From positions 1 to 42,329 of the IMG/VR virus record IMGVR_UViG_3300031963_000323: 42,329 nt of DNA. The stretch is one strand, 5' to 3'. Of the stretch, positions 1 through 6,401 are shown piece after piece. The translations under genes were made by a program, and so were the position numbers. The stretch comes from a virus. The notes beneath the pieces were generated by a model, which made no database searches, was not told the DNA's origin, and saw nothing but the letters and a program-made list of their open reading frames with translations. Numbering within the stretch: the first letter of the stretch is position 1; each line of letters begins with the position of its first letter.

Positions 1-129
1 TGTTCCGTGATCTGTTATTGCTAATGCTGTTTGACCAGCATCTTTTGCCGCCTTTACAAGTTCGGCAGGAGAGTTAAGGCCATCCATCAATGAATAATAT
101 GAATGCACATGTAAATGTGTAAATGACAT
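1..129 (-). CDS. dnaE: DNA polymerase III alpha subunit (DnaE type), N-terminal fragment
   Basis: This is the first 43 codons of a gene that runs off the left edge of the window. It begins at an ATG (129-127) preceded by a GGCGGAG ribosome binding site. The peptide opens [17 protein letters not shown] and continues to an AITDHG motif. This is the hallmark start of the PHP domain of bacterial DnaE/PolC replicative polymerases, where the HLHVHS histidines and the TDHG aspartate-histidine line the metal site. It lies 24 nt downstream of the SSB gene and completes a replisome cassette with primase and helicase. Other PHP-family enzymes start in a similar way, but the location in a replication module favours DnaE. 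Only the N-terminus is visible, so the catalytic palm cannot be checked. Confidence 0.88.
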   Translation of the reverse strand, partial: MSFTHLHVHSYYSLMDGLNSPAELVKAAKDAGQTALAITDHGT

Positions 130-153
130 TAACTCTCCGCCTTTAACTTTGTA

Positions 154-825
154 TTACCAGTCTACGCTGCTTGATGTAGCAGAAGACTCTTCGTTACCAC
201 CATTTTCTCCCATATAGAAAGCTTCTTGCTCTGCATATGGAACATGACGAACTGCTGTCTTTTCAAGATCAAACAATTCAAGACTTGTAAAGTCGAATGG
301 CGTTTCGTCTTTAGCAAGTGGGATGATTGTATAGCTTGTGTCTGTTTTGGTTCCGTTACGCTTAATGCGCCACATCAGGTTAGTGATGCTTCCCATTTCG
401 CCAGCGTATTCAATCAAGGTAGGTGTGATTGTTTTACCACTGGTTCCCTGAGATAGAATTGCAACATATGGCTCTTCTTTACCGTCATCTACCAATACAT
501 TAATGTATAGGCGTGTTCTGGCCTTCCAGCCAGCCTTTGGATCCTTGCGGTGCTGTTCATTAGCCCAGTCACGACCCTCAGACTCCATTGTATCTAGAGC
601 CTTGCGACGGTAATCCTTTGGGTTTGTGTGCTCCAATGCAATAAAACCGCATCCAAGCTTGTCGTTATAATTTGGTGAATCTGGATCTAGTTCCTGGAGG
701 AATCTAATCTTTACGCTTTCGCCGTCTTCAATCTTAAGCCAGCGAGCCTTGCTATCGTCCCCACCACTGTAGGTAGGCTTGTCTAGCGCTTTGTTTAGGT
801 CTTTTAGACCCTTTACTATACTCAT
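154..825 (-). CDS. Single-stranded DNA-binding protein, gp32-like
   Basis: The 223-residue protein probably coats single-stranded DNA at the phage fork. Evidence is mixed. The N-terminal helix-forming stretch followed by a basic/aromatic OB-like core (WLKIEDGESVKIRFLQEL, then TRLYINVLVDDG) resembles phage gp32-type SSBs. The C-terminal tail is rich in Glu, Ser and Asp and ends SSSVDW, like the acidic protein-docking tails of SSBs. The zinc knuckle of T4 gp32 is not evident. The gene sits between primase and DnaE. The ATG at 825 has a strong AAAGGAG Shine-Dalgarno sequence, and an extended -10 promoter lies just upstream, so it may be transcribed above its neighbours. A different recombination or annealing role cannot be excluded. 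Confidence 0.72.
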   Translation of the reverse strand: MSIVKGLKDLNKALDKPTYSGGDDSKARWLKIEDGESVKIRFLQELDPDSPNYNDKLGCGFIALEHTNPKDYRRKALDTMESEGRDWANEQHRKDPKAGWKARTRLYINVLVDDGKEEPYVAILSQGTSGKTITPTLIEYAGEMGSITNLMWRIKRNGTKTDTSYTIIPLAKDETPFDFTSLELFDLEKTAVRHVPYAEQEAFYMGENGGNEESSATSSSVDW

Positions 826-870
826 TTATTCTCCTTTATAGTTGATGGTATATATCCATCTGTATTTGTC

Positions 871-879
871 ATTATATCA
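871..879 (-). promoter_or_regulatory. Extended -10 promoter for the SSB gene
   Basis: The minus strand reads TGATATAAT, a perfect TGN-TATAAT extended -10 box, 45 nt upstream of the SSB start codon. It overlaps the TGA stop of the primase gene. No good -35 hexamer is present, which extended -10 promoters often do not need. A start near 864 would give a leader of about 40 nt carrying the AAAGGAG ribosome binding site. Confidence 0.4.
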
Positions 880-1869
880 TGAATTCCAGGATCTGTATTC
901 TATATCGGATACAGCATTTTTAATACAAGTTTTTATTTCTTCATCAGTCATATCGCCTGCATCTTTTGCATCATGTGGATATATCTTACCATATTCGTAC
1001 GAAGCCCACAAGAGGTCCTTGAATTTTAATTTATTGACTATGCTTTGACCTAATTCTCTGCCAGCCAAATCTGCGTCTGTCATTACTGTTATTTTATTAA
1101 AATGTCTATTTAATAAATTATGTTGTTCTTTTGATAAGAATCCGCCAAGCGTAGCAACCACATTTGGGAAACCTGCTTGATGAACACGTATTGCATCGAA
1201 ATTAGATTCAACTACGATAACATGGTCGCCAATTTTCTTAGCACGATGTATATTAAATAAAGTTTTGCTCTTTGGTAGATTGGTGCTGTTTTTAAATTCC
1301 TTACCTTCGATTGATCTGCCAACTAATCCTATTGGTGTTCCATCTGGACTATGCACTGGTGTAATAACCATATTCATAGATGCTGAATATCCTAGACTAA
1401 AATGATCGATAGACTCTTTATTGATTCCTCTTGAAGCAAGATACTCCACTGCTTCTTTAGACATGCCTGCATGCAATCTATCTAATGTCTCCTGAGAAAA
1501 CTCTTCAAACACTGGCTTCTCTTCCATAGCCTCTGAAAGTAATGCATCGAAATTCTCTAAAGCTTCTGCTTCTTTAGAAGATATAAAACGCATAGCCTCA
1601 TATTCATTCTTATTCATCACACGCTTAACTAATTCTTGTAGCGTTCCAGCCTCTCCGCATGAAGGGTTAAAGCAAATAAATGCTCCTTTTTCACGGCTTA
1701 CGCTAAATGAAGATGTGTGTCTGTTGGAATGAAATGGGCAGTAGCATAGAAAGTCATTACCAGTTTCGCCAACAATATTCAGTCCTATAGATTTTAAGAC
1801 TGACTTGATATGCGCTGGCGTGTATTGCGTGGTATCAACTTCCCTTGTGTTATACCCTCTAATTGCCAT
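877..1869 (-). CDS. dnaG: DNA primase, DnaG type (CHC2 zinc finger + Toprim)
   Basis: The 330-residue primase makes RNA primers for the phage fork. Counting from the chosen ATG, it has a CHC2-type zinc-binding domain (C44, H47, C66, C71) at residues 38-80. A Toprim domain follows at about 215-285, with the acidic residue E221 in VVESNFDAI and the DxD pair D265/D267 in MTDADLAG. It is much shorter than bacterial DnaG (about 600 residues) and lacks a clear helicase-binding C-terminal domain, which is common in phages. The frame is open upstream to a TTG at 1920. The ATG at 1869 is preferred because conserved sequence begins after it and a purine-rich GGGAAAGAAGAAAG precedes it. It overlaps the upstream gene by 76 nt, which is long, so the exact start is uncertain. 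Confidence 0.9.
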   Translation of the reverse strand: MAIRGYNTREVDTTQYTPAHIKSVLKSIGLNIVGETGNDFLCYCPFHSNRHTSSFSVSREKGAFICFNPSCGEAGTLQELVKRVMNKNEYEAMRFISSKEAEALENFDALLSEAMEEKPVFEEFSQETLDRLHAGMSKEAVEYLASRGINKESIDHFSLGYSASMNMVITPVHSPDGTPIGLVGRSIEGKEFKNSTNLPKSKTLFNIHRAKKIGDHVIVVESNFDAIRVHQAGFPNVVATLGGFLSKEQHNLLNRHFNKITVMTDADLAGRELGQSIVNKLKFKDLLWASYEYGKIYPHDAKDAGDMTDEEIKTCIKNAVSDIEYRSWNS

Positions 1870-2096
1870 GCTTTCTTCTTTCCCACATATACACCATGGA
1901 TGCTCATTAAGAACTTCCAAGTCTCGCCTGTGAATTCTACCGAAAAGGCTGGGTCTATGTCAAGTACCCTGACATATCCTTTCCCTCTCATGTCCTGCGT
2001 TAATAAATTTTCATACTGTGGCCTCAAGCTTATTAGGCGTGAGTTATCATCAAACTGTACCTCAATTTGAAATCTTTTAATTTTTCGATGAGTCAC
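1794..2096 (-). CDS. Unknown small protein between helicase and primase
   Basis: I do not recognise this 100-residue protein. It starts at a GTG 20 nt inside the end of the helicase gene and its end overlaps the primase gene, so it is embedded in the replication operon. It is basic, with an N-terminal beta-rich part (KIKRFQIEVQFDDNSRLISL) and a C-terminal basic tail (KLIPRNTRQRISSQS). No cysteine or catalytic motif is visible. Its position and basic character suggest a nucleic-acid-binding or helicase/primase accessory protein, but that is inference. The ribosome binding site is weak, so expression probably relies on translational coupling to the helicase. Confidence 0.6.
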   Translation of the reverse strand: MTHRKIKRFQIEVQFDDNSRLISLRPQYENLLTQDMRGKGYVRVLDIDPAFSVEFTGETWKFLMSIHGVYVGKKKAWQLEGITQGKLIPRNTRQRISSQS

Positions 2097-3327
2097 TGTT
2101 TAGCTCTGGAAGGTTTTCATAAATCGGAGTAATAACACCACGATTAATATCCCAGTCTAGATAGAAGTCAAACTCATGACCATGACGATTCTTTCTAGAT
2201 ACAACTTCAATCATATTGGTTCCTGGGTAACGATGAATAGCCATAGCCATATCAGCATCATATTCAATTGCCTTTGACCAAGCTACCTGACTCATCATTG
2301 GTGGATTATCTTGATCTGAGATATCGTCTGCAGTTGCTGCAGTAATATCAATTACTGGAATATTGTTTGATACTGCAAGCAATTTAAATTCACGAGAAAT
2401 ATTTCTGTTACGTTCTACTTCAGAGTTGCTTCGCTTATTATCATTAAACAATTGATGGTAATCAAGAATAACTAAGTCTGGCTTATGCTGGTCAATCTTA
2501 CCTTGAATTGTTGCTGGAGTTACATCTCCTGCTCCTTCATTTGACACAAGTATGAATGAGTTCTTGCCAGTAAATTTCTTTTGGCCCCATGACTTAAATG
2601 TATCAACATCGATATCTCCCTTAGAGAAATCGCTTGCACGGAATAAACCAGAACCTAGCATTGTATAAATGCGGTCACGCATATTCTCTGGAGACATTTC
2701 AAGAGATACAATCATTGGCTTAAATCCCTGTTCCCATGCCTTGCATGCAAGGTAGGATGTAAACCATGTCTTACCACGCCCTGGCCAGCCGATAGCAACT
2801 ATGAGATGGCCTGGAGCCATACCAGTCGGATATGCCTTATCGATAGCTTCAAAACCCGTTAGGATTCCTGGACTACCGCCCATAGCCGCTGATCGTTCTT
2901 TGACCGAAAGGAAGTGATTCTCTGCTGCCTCTAAATCGGTAACATCGATATCACGTACATTATTTGTAAACTTGCTAAGACTTGCTAATCTACTCTGCAT
3001 GTCTGCAAGAACTCTGGACGCTGCATCTTCTTTGAGAGCTGAGCCTGAATGAATTAAAATACTCTTAAGCTTACTTGAAAGATATTCATTCTTAAGCTTA
3101 TCTAAATAGTATCCAGTTTCTCCTTTGGTTGCTACTGGTTCAAAATCTTTAAATCTTTCTACAAGGATTCCAACTTCTGGAACAGCCTTAAACTTATAAT
3201 AATATGACTTTAGGCTATCCCATATATCTTTATGAGAAGTAAAGATCTCATCAACATTATCTGCAAGTAGTGTGCTTATGTCTTTGTTCTTGCATACCGC
3301 AGAGATTAGTTCCGCCTCTGTATTCAT
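2077..3327 (-). CDS. dnaB: Replicative DNA helicase, DnaB type
   Basis: The 416-residue protein is a RecA-fold hexameric fork helicase. An N-terminal helical domain (residues 1-140) resembles the DnaB primase-interacting domain. The ATPase core follows, with Walker A at 180-187 (GWPGRGKT), an MIVSLEMS strand at 205-212 and Walker B at 285-290 (LVILDY). The SLEMS segment and the later SREFKLLAVSNNIPVI strand are typical of DnaB. The ATG overlaps the TGA of the upstream gene by 4 nt, with AGGAATAG as ribosome binding site, so the two are translationally coupled. It is slightly shorter than bacterial DnaB (about 450-470 residues). With the primase and DnaE genes nearby it should form a phage-encoded replisome. 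Confidence 0.92.
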   Translation of the reverse strand: MNTEAELISAVCKNKDISTLLADNVDEIFTSHKDIWDSLKSYYYKFKAVPEVGILVERFKDFEPVATKGETGYYLDKLKNEYLSSKLKSILIHSGSALKEDAASRVLADMQSRLASLSKFTNNVRDIDVTDLEAAENHFLSVKERSAAMGGSPGILTGFEAIDKAYPTGMAPGHLIVAIGWPGRGKTWFTSYLACKAWEQGFKPMIVSLEMSPENMRDRIYTMLGSGLFRASDFSKGDIDVDTFKSWGQKKFTGKNSFILVSNEGAGDVTPATIQGKIDQHKPDLVILDYHQLFNDNKRSNSEVERNRNISREFKLLAVSNNIPVIDITAATADDISDQDNPPMMSQVAWSKAIEYDADMAMAIHRYPGTNMIEVVSRKNRHGHEFDFYLDWDINRGVITPIYENLPELNSDSSKN

Positions 3328-3641
3328 TCTATTCCTTCCACAAGCTTCCTTGTCTCTTCCCGTAGGTGGTCCCTATGGATTCTATCGTTCTGTATATCTT
3401 TTTGCATTCTATCAATTCTATCGAAGTTATAGAAAAAAAATTGCAGTGGATGATTAAACTTATTTATTCTGAAATAATATTCAATCAATTCTTTTGCACG
3501 TTCATATCCTACACTATCTATAACGTCTTGCATACCCCACTTTTCACGAAACTTATTAATTCGTGGGCTTCTATTATATTTCTGTTTATATAAAGACTCA
3601 TATAAACTAATTAAAATATAAGGACCCTTATCATTTGCCAC
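3324..3641 (-). CDS. Unknown basic protein upstream of helicase; loader candidate
   Basis: The 105-residue protein is helical, charged and rich in Tyr, Arg and Lys (for example SLYESLYKQKYNRSPRINKF and the C-terminal RKLVEGIE). It has no recognisable catalytic motif. Its stop overlaps the helicase start codon by 4 nt and its own start overlaps the end of the previous gene, so it is coupled on both sides. Small basic proteins directly before a phage DnaB gene are often helicase loaders or replisome organisers, and the central part (GYERAKELIEYYFRI) could be such a helical bundle. This is inferred from context only. The start has a GAGGAAT ribosome binding site with long spacing. Confidence 0.65.
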   Translation of the reverse strand: MANDKGPYILISLYESLYKQKYNRSPRINKFREKWGMQDVIDSVGYERAKELIEYYFRINKFNHPLQFFFYNFDRIDRMQKDIQNDRIHRDHLREETRKLVEGIE

Positions 3642-3834
3642 GTTTTAATTCCTCTTCTACTTCACGAGTCTTTTCAATAAGCTTTTCTTCTACAAACTTA
3701 TAAACTCTTTCTGTAGCCACATTTACTGTCTCGCCTGCACGAAGATCGTCTTCTACTCCAACACCTATCTTGATGCTTTCATAGTTTCCTAGATTACGTG
3801 TAAAGGACAAATCAACTTTAACCCTTGTTGTCAT
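3631..3834 (-). CDS. Conserved small phage protein, unknown function
   Basis: The 67-residue protein starts at an ATG with a strong AAGGAGCAC ribosome binding site. An N-terminal beta-rich half (VDLSFTRNLGNYESIKIGVG) is followed by an amphipathic, very charged helix (VYKFVEEKLIEKTREVEEEL). From memory, short proteins with an NLGNY...I.VGVEDD...GE pattern recur in replication regions of many siphoviruses, with no assigned role. It is translationally coupled to its neighbours: a 4 nt overlap with the tiny zinc-finger gene before it and an 11 nt overlap with the gene after it. A protein-protein adaptor role is possible but unproven. Confidence 0.75.
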   Translation of the reverse strand: MTTRVKVDLSFTRNLGNYESIKIGVGVEDDLRAGETVNVATERVYKFVEEKLIEKTREVEEELKRGK

Positions 3835-3935
3835 TTGTGCTCCTTCATATGTCTAGATAAACTATCGTGAGCGAATATGCCCCACCGTAGTTCCCACTCT
3901 TTACCGCAAACATCACATTTAATAACTCTGCTCAC
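3831..3935 (-). CDS. 34-residue C2H2-type zinc-finger microprotein
   Basis: This very short reading frame fills what would otherwise be a 100 nt gap. It begins at a GTG (3935-3933) that shares one base with the TAG of the preceding gene, and it has a good GGCGGAG ribosome binding site. Its TGA overlaps the ATG of the next gene by 4 nt. The peptide begins VSRVIKCDVCGKEWELRW and ends SRHMKEHK. This gives C-x2-C and H-x3-H pairs spaced like a classical C2H2 finger with a somewhat long loop. Both overlaps and the ribosome binding site make it very likely to be translated. It could bind DNA or RNA, or act as an adaptor. No function is known to me. Confidence 0.75.
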   Translation of the reverse strand: MSRVIKCDVCGKEWELRWGIFAHDSLSRHMKEHK

Positions 3936-4417
3936 TACTCCGCCTTCCAAACAGGTACAAACGAACCGTCAACGGTCTTAGTATACAATATTAAGTTGTG
4001 TTTGAGAAGAGCCTGTAATTCTGAGCGTGATGGAAGATCTCGAATATGTCCAGCATCAATAATAAATTGATGAATGTCCAAAATGTCCGATTCGCTCAAC
4101 ATATATCGAGACCATGTACTATCTGGATTACTAATAGGATAAACTTTTTGCGGTCTTTTTATTTTACCCTGCAAAATATATTCTTCTATTGTTACCCTAT
4201 GTCTATTTAATATTTTACCAGCTTCAATTATGCTGTAAGCCTTTTCCATATTTTTTTCAACCTGAGAATAAGAATACATTACACGTTTTTTATCTGGGTA
4301 TGACCAAGCAATAATTTCATCTTTCGCCCTAGACGCTTTAAGAACCTTATGGATCTTTCCGTTTAAGAAGAAATAGAAGAGCTTTTTGCGTAATCCCTGT
4401 CTGTTTTTTCTAACCAT
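3935..4417 (-). CDS. Predicted helix-turn-helix DNA-binding protein
   Basis: The 160-residue protein is very basic at its N-terminus (VRKNRQGLRKK). At about residues 58-92 it has a segment (AYSIIEAGKILNRHRVTIEEY, then ILQGKIKRPQKVY) that reads like the MerR/excisionase-type winged helix-turn-helix. In these proteins a helix pair is followed by the '(I/L)..G.I..P...Y' wing. A C-terminal helical part follows (ESDILDIHQFIIDAG). It may regulate transcription or help phage replication. The start ATG at 4417 overlaps the previous gene by 55 nt and lacks a clear ribosome binding site, so a later start is possible. Its stop shares one base with the start of the zinc-finger microprotein gene. Confidence 0.68.
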   Translation of the reverse strand: MVRKNRQGLRKKLFYFFLNGKIHKVLKASRAKDEIIAWSYPDKKRVMYSYSQVEKNMEKAYSIIEAGKILNRHRVTIEEYILQGKIKRPQKVYPISNPDSTWSRYMLSESDILDIHQFIIDAGHIRDLPSRSELQALLKHNLILYTKTVDGSFVPVWKAE

Positions 4418-4551
4418 TTACCGAACGCATTCGTTTCCTTATTGATCATCCAACGCTTTCCGCATAGGATGCAAAACAATTCTGTGTGTAGTTTTTGAGA
4501 GAATACTCTATCAATAAAAACTCTACCATTGCATCTCTGACATTTCATCAT
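4363..4551 (-). CDS. Small zinc-ribbon protein
   Basis: The 62-residue protein carries two CxxC knuckles, CQRC at residues 4-7 and CILC at about 27-30. These would form a single zinc ribbon of the kind seen in small phage transcription or replication factors. A basic and polar tail follows, ending in serines. It starts at an ATGATG in which the first ATG overlaps the TGA stop of the metallophosphoesterase gene, so it is coupled to it. The end overlaps the helix-turn-helix gene by 55 nt in another frame. The protein is probably nucleic-acid binding, and the target is unknown. Confidence 0.72.
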   Translation of the reverse strand: MMKCQRCNGRVFIDRVFSQKLHTELFCILCGKRWMINKETNAFGKWLEKTDRDYAKSSSISS

Positions 4552-5348
4552 ACGGAAAACAGCTTCCCATCAACAACACAGGTATAGTCTGGAGAAATAT
4601 GAATCATTTGAATATGAGGATAATCATTTACAATATGGGCAACTGCAAAACCCTTTTGCCAATCATGGTGCTGGGTATACTTCATGCCGTCACTCTTTTC
4701 ATCGCACATGTGTCCAATTTCATATCCACGAAGAGTTTCTCCCTCACCATTATTTCTAAGTTCATATGTTACCATATGTGAAGCAATTCTGTGAGAGTGG
4801 CCACGAATTAATGATACCTGCATATCTTCCATATCTTTTCTTGCAGATCCAGTAGCGGCAATTGATAGTCCATGATGTACGTGAATGTCACCAAATCTCC
4901 GCTTAGGCAACTCGTTGTAATATATGTATTCATACCCCAGAGAATCTAATGACCACAACGCCTCTGGCGTCACTTCATTAATATAGTCTGGAAGCTTTGC
5001 GTCGATATAATTAAATATACGAACATCATGATTACCAAGTGCTGAGAATAGTTGAGCATCTGGAAGCATGTCACGAGTCTTAGTATAAAAATCTCTTGCA
5101 CCTTTTGCCTCGTGTCGCATCATAGGCACAATTAAATCTTTGCTGTCTGTTTTATGAAGGTTCAAAAACTCTGCTGAGCGACCCTCTGTATACTTGCTAT
5201 AGCAAGCTTGATCATCTGTATCGCCAAGGTAATCCACAACATCTGGCTTAAACCACTTCATGACTTTAAACCATAGCTCAATGGCCTTATCATCCTGATA
5301 TGGGAACTGCTGATCGGACGATAGCATCCATTTCAAATCGTTTGACAT
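4548..5348 (-). CDS. Calcineurin-like metallophosphoesterase
   Basis: The 266-residue enzyme has the metallophosphoesterase motif series with a two-metal site: D12 in SSDQQ, GD at 42-43 (LGDTDD), GNHD at 105-108, HHG at 158-160 and GHSH at 183-186. The usual first motif DxH is DxQ here, which may alter metal binding as in some Mre11-like and cyclic-nucleotide enzymes. Phage members of this family act as exonuclease partners or general phosphatases. The location at the head of the replication operon suggests a nucleic-acid role. The frame is open to an ATG at 5375, but that lies inside a terminator hairpin. The ATG at 5348 has AAGGAAAA in front and is taken as the start. It is the first gene after the promoter at 5402-5429. 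Confidence 0.87.
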   Translation of the reverse strand: MSNDLKWMLSSDQQFPYQDDKAIELWFKVMKWFKPDVVDYLGDTDDQACYSKYTEGRSAEFLNLHKTDSKDLIVPMMRHEAKGARDFYTKTRDMLPDAQLFSALGNHDVRIFNYIDAKLPDYINEVTPEALWSLDSLGYEYIYYNELPKRRFGDIHVHHGLSIAATGSARKDMEDMQVSLIRGHSHRIASHMVTYELRNNGEGETLRGYEIGHMCDEKSDGMKYTQHHDWQKGFAVAHIVNDYPHIQMIHISPDYTCVVDGKLFSV

Positions 5349-5363
5349 TAATTTTCCTTGCGT

Positions 5364-5386
5364 AAAAAAAGTCACGGAGTCGTGAC
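5364..5386 (-). terminator. Intrinsic terminator at the tail/replication boundary
   Basis: The minus strand has a perfect 6-bp stem GTCACG/CGTGAC with a 4-nt loop (ACTC) followed by seven T residues. This is a textbook rho-independent terminator. It should stop transcription coming from the tail genes. It also lies only about 10 nt downstream of the start predicted for the promoter at 5402-5429, so it may attenuate that transcript or cap its 5' end. Confidence 0.8.
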
Positions 5387-5401
5387 TTAGATGTTATAGA
5401 A

Positions 5402-5429
5402 ATTGTAGCATATATTGCTAGCCTGTCAA
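5402..5429 (-). promoter_or_regulatory. Sigma70-type promoter for the replication operon
   Basis: On the minus strand a perfect -35 TTGACA (5429-5424) is followed, after 16 nt, by -10 TACAAT (5407-5402) with an upstream TGC extension. It is the best promoter match in the window. Two inverted repeats overlap it: CTAGCC/GGCTAG at 5418-5437 across the -35, and TAGCA-N5-TGCTA at 5406-5420 across the spacer and -10. Either could be a repressor operator. A start near 5395 would give a leader of about 47 nt before the metallophosphoesterase gene, including the terminator-like hairpin. Confidence 0.68.
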
Positions 5430-5433
5430 TAGG

Positions 5434-5862
5434 CTAGTTTTTAACTGCTAGAAAATATATTGAAATATATTTATCGCTACCCGAACCATGAATTTGTACT
5501 TTAGCAGTTTCTTGAGAAACTGACCCACTTACTATAGATGGCTCTTGTATATCTGCAAAACCAGACTTACAGACGGCTGTTAGTAATATCGCTGAAGGCT
5601 TTCCAGAAAATTTAGCACCTGAATAATCAATAGTATATGTAGTCACCTTACCCTTAGTAACTTTTTCTGCACCAGTTTTACCGCCAAAAAATGAAGGAGG
5701 AGTAATTTCTGCTGGAGTTTTATTTTCTAAATCTCCTACATTAATACTTGATCCAGCACTAACCTTTGATCCTGCTAATGCGGTGGCTTTAGCTACATCT
5801 GTTTTTAATTTTTGCAACAGGGTAGCATCAATTGGATCACCATCATTAAAGGTATCGCTCAT
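5434..5862 (-). CDS. Small virion protein, possible H-type-lectin-like domain
   Basis: The 142-residue protein is the last gene of the tail module, starting at an ATG with a GGAGAAAATATA ribosome binding site. The N-terminal half is low complexity. It starts MSDTFNDGDPIDATLLQKL, a phrase often seen at the start of phage fibre or appendage proteins. The C-terminal half (about 75-142) alternates beta strands (TYTIDYSGAKFSGKPSAILL, ending YISIYFLAVKN). This is reminiscent of the small H-type lectin fold of phage receptor-binding proteins. The lectin call is tentative. It overlaps the previous gene by one base. Confidence 0.6.
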   Translation of the reverse strand: MSDTFNDGDPIDATLLQKLKTDVAKATALAGSKVSAGSSINVGDLENKTPAEITPPSFFGGKTGAEKVTKGKVTTYTIDYSGAKFSGKPSAILLTAVCKSGFADIQEPSIVSGSVSQETAKVQIHGSGSDKYISIYFLAVKN

Positions 5863-6269
5863 TATATATTTTCTCCTAAATCATGTGCTGAAACTTCTGC
5901 CTCAGACACTTCAATCATCTTAGATCTATCTAATCCATATTTAGTAAACGAATCTGGGTCTACAATATGTCTTAGTTTATTCTGTGATACTAAGTATATT
6001 TTACCATCTGCTATGTTCTTGATCAAGGCTCCGTCTCTGAAACCTAACTTGCCTGCAACTTTAAATCCTGCTAAAGCCGCTTCAGTTGCATTTACAGTTG
6101 TAAATGACCAAGACTTGGCAGCCCTATCAGAAATTAACCTATACCTCTTGCCATCTTTAATCCAATATGTATCTTTATCTGTTTTAACAGCGATACCTGA
6201 AGGAAAATTAGTTGGCTGTGAGATCGTTAAGGTGGCTTTCGTATTCTTTAACAGCCTCAACCTTAGCAT
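5862..6269 (-). CDS. Tail-associated protein with two DGK-type repeats
   Basis: About 135 residues. It has two copies of a short beta repeat, TDKDTYWIKDGKRYRLIS and IADGKIYLVSQNKLRHIVD, each followed by a 'position/aspartate' helix (FTKYGLDRSKMIEVSEAEV). This pattern (x-YLV-x-x-GKxRxI) is common in actinobacterial and Gram-positive exported proteins and phage tail appendages. The start is ambiguous. The frame is open to 6347, but the segment before about 6260 reads as non-protein-like sequence lying over the coiled-coil gene. ATG 6269 (weak GGAAG) and TTG 6260 are candidates. The overlap with the preceding gene is about 60 nt in the +1 frame, so a frameshifted fusion with that coiled coil is a possible alternative. 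Confidence 0.6.
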   Translation of the reverse strand: MLRLRLLKNTKATLTISQPTNFPSGIAVKTDKDTYWIKDGKRYRLISDRAAKSWSFTTVNATEAALAGFKVAGKLGFRDGALIKNIADGKIYLVSQNKLRHIVDPDSFTKYGLDRSKMIEVSEAEVSAHDLGENI

Positions 6270-6393
6270 CCTTTTCTTCCATAAGCTTAGTAATTTCTGC
6301 CCTAAGTATTGCAATTTGAGTTTCATAGTTAGATACGATTTCTCCAATGCGTTGCTGTAGAGCGGTAATAATTAGTTCCGCTTTTTCTGCCAT
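6208..6393 (-). CDS. Small coiled-coil protein
   Basis: The 61-residue protein is almost entirely a heptad-patterned helix (ALQQRIGEIVSNYETQIAIL, then ITKLMEEKDAKVEAVKEYES). It starts at an ATG with AGGAATATAA in front. It resembles the short oligomerisation coiled coils found near phage tail fibres, and may trimerise with, or be fused by frameshift to, the downstream DGK-repeat protein, whose frame overlaps its last 60 nt. No known family was recognised. Confidence 0.65.
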   Translation of the reverse strand: MAEKAELIITALQQRIGEIVSNYETQIAILRAEITKLMEEKDAKVEAVKEYESHLNDLTAN

Positions 6394-6401
6394 TTATATT
6401 C

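Noticed and set aside
5348-5375. Longer start (ATG 5375) for the metallophosphoesterase
   Set aside because: The extra codons lie within the terminator hairpin and T tract, while ATG 5348 has an AAGGAAAA site and conserved sequence starts after it.
5418-5437. CTAGCC/GGCTAG hairpin as a terminator
   Set aside because: On the minus strand it is not followed by T residues; the T run is on the plus side, where no gene is transcribed. An operator role is preferred.
5812-6360. 182-residue plus-strand open frame opposite the small tail genes
   Set aside because: It lies wholly antisense to three genes with good ribosome binding sites and has no site or promoter of its own; the sequence is hydrophobic and Ser/Leu-rich, as expected of a reverse-frame shadow.
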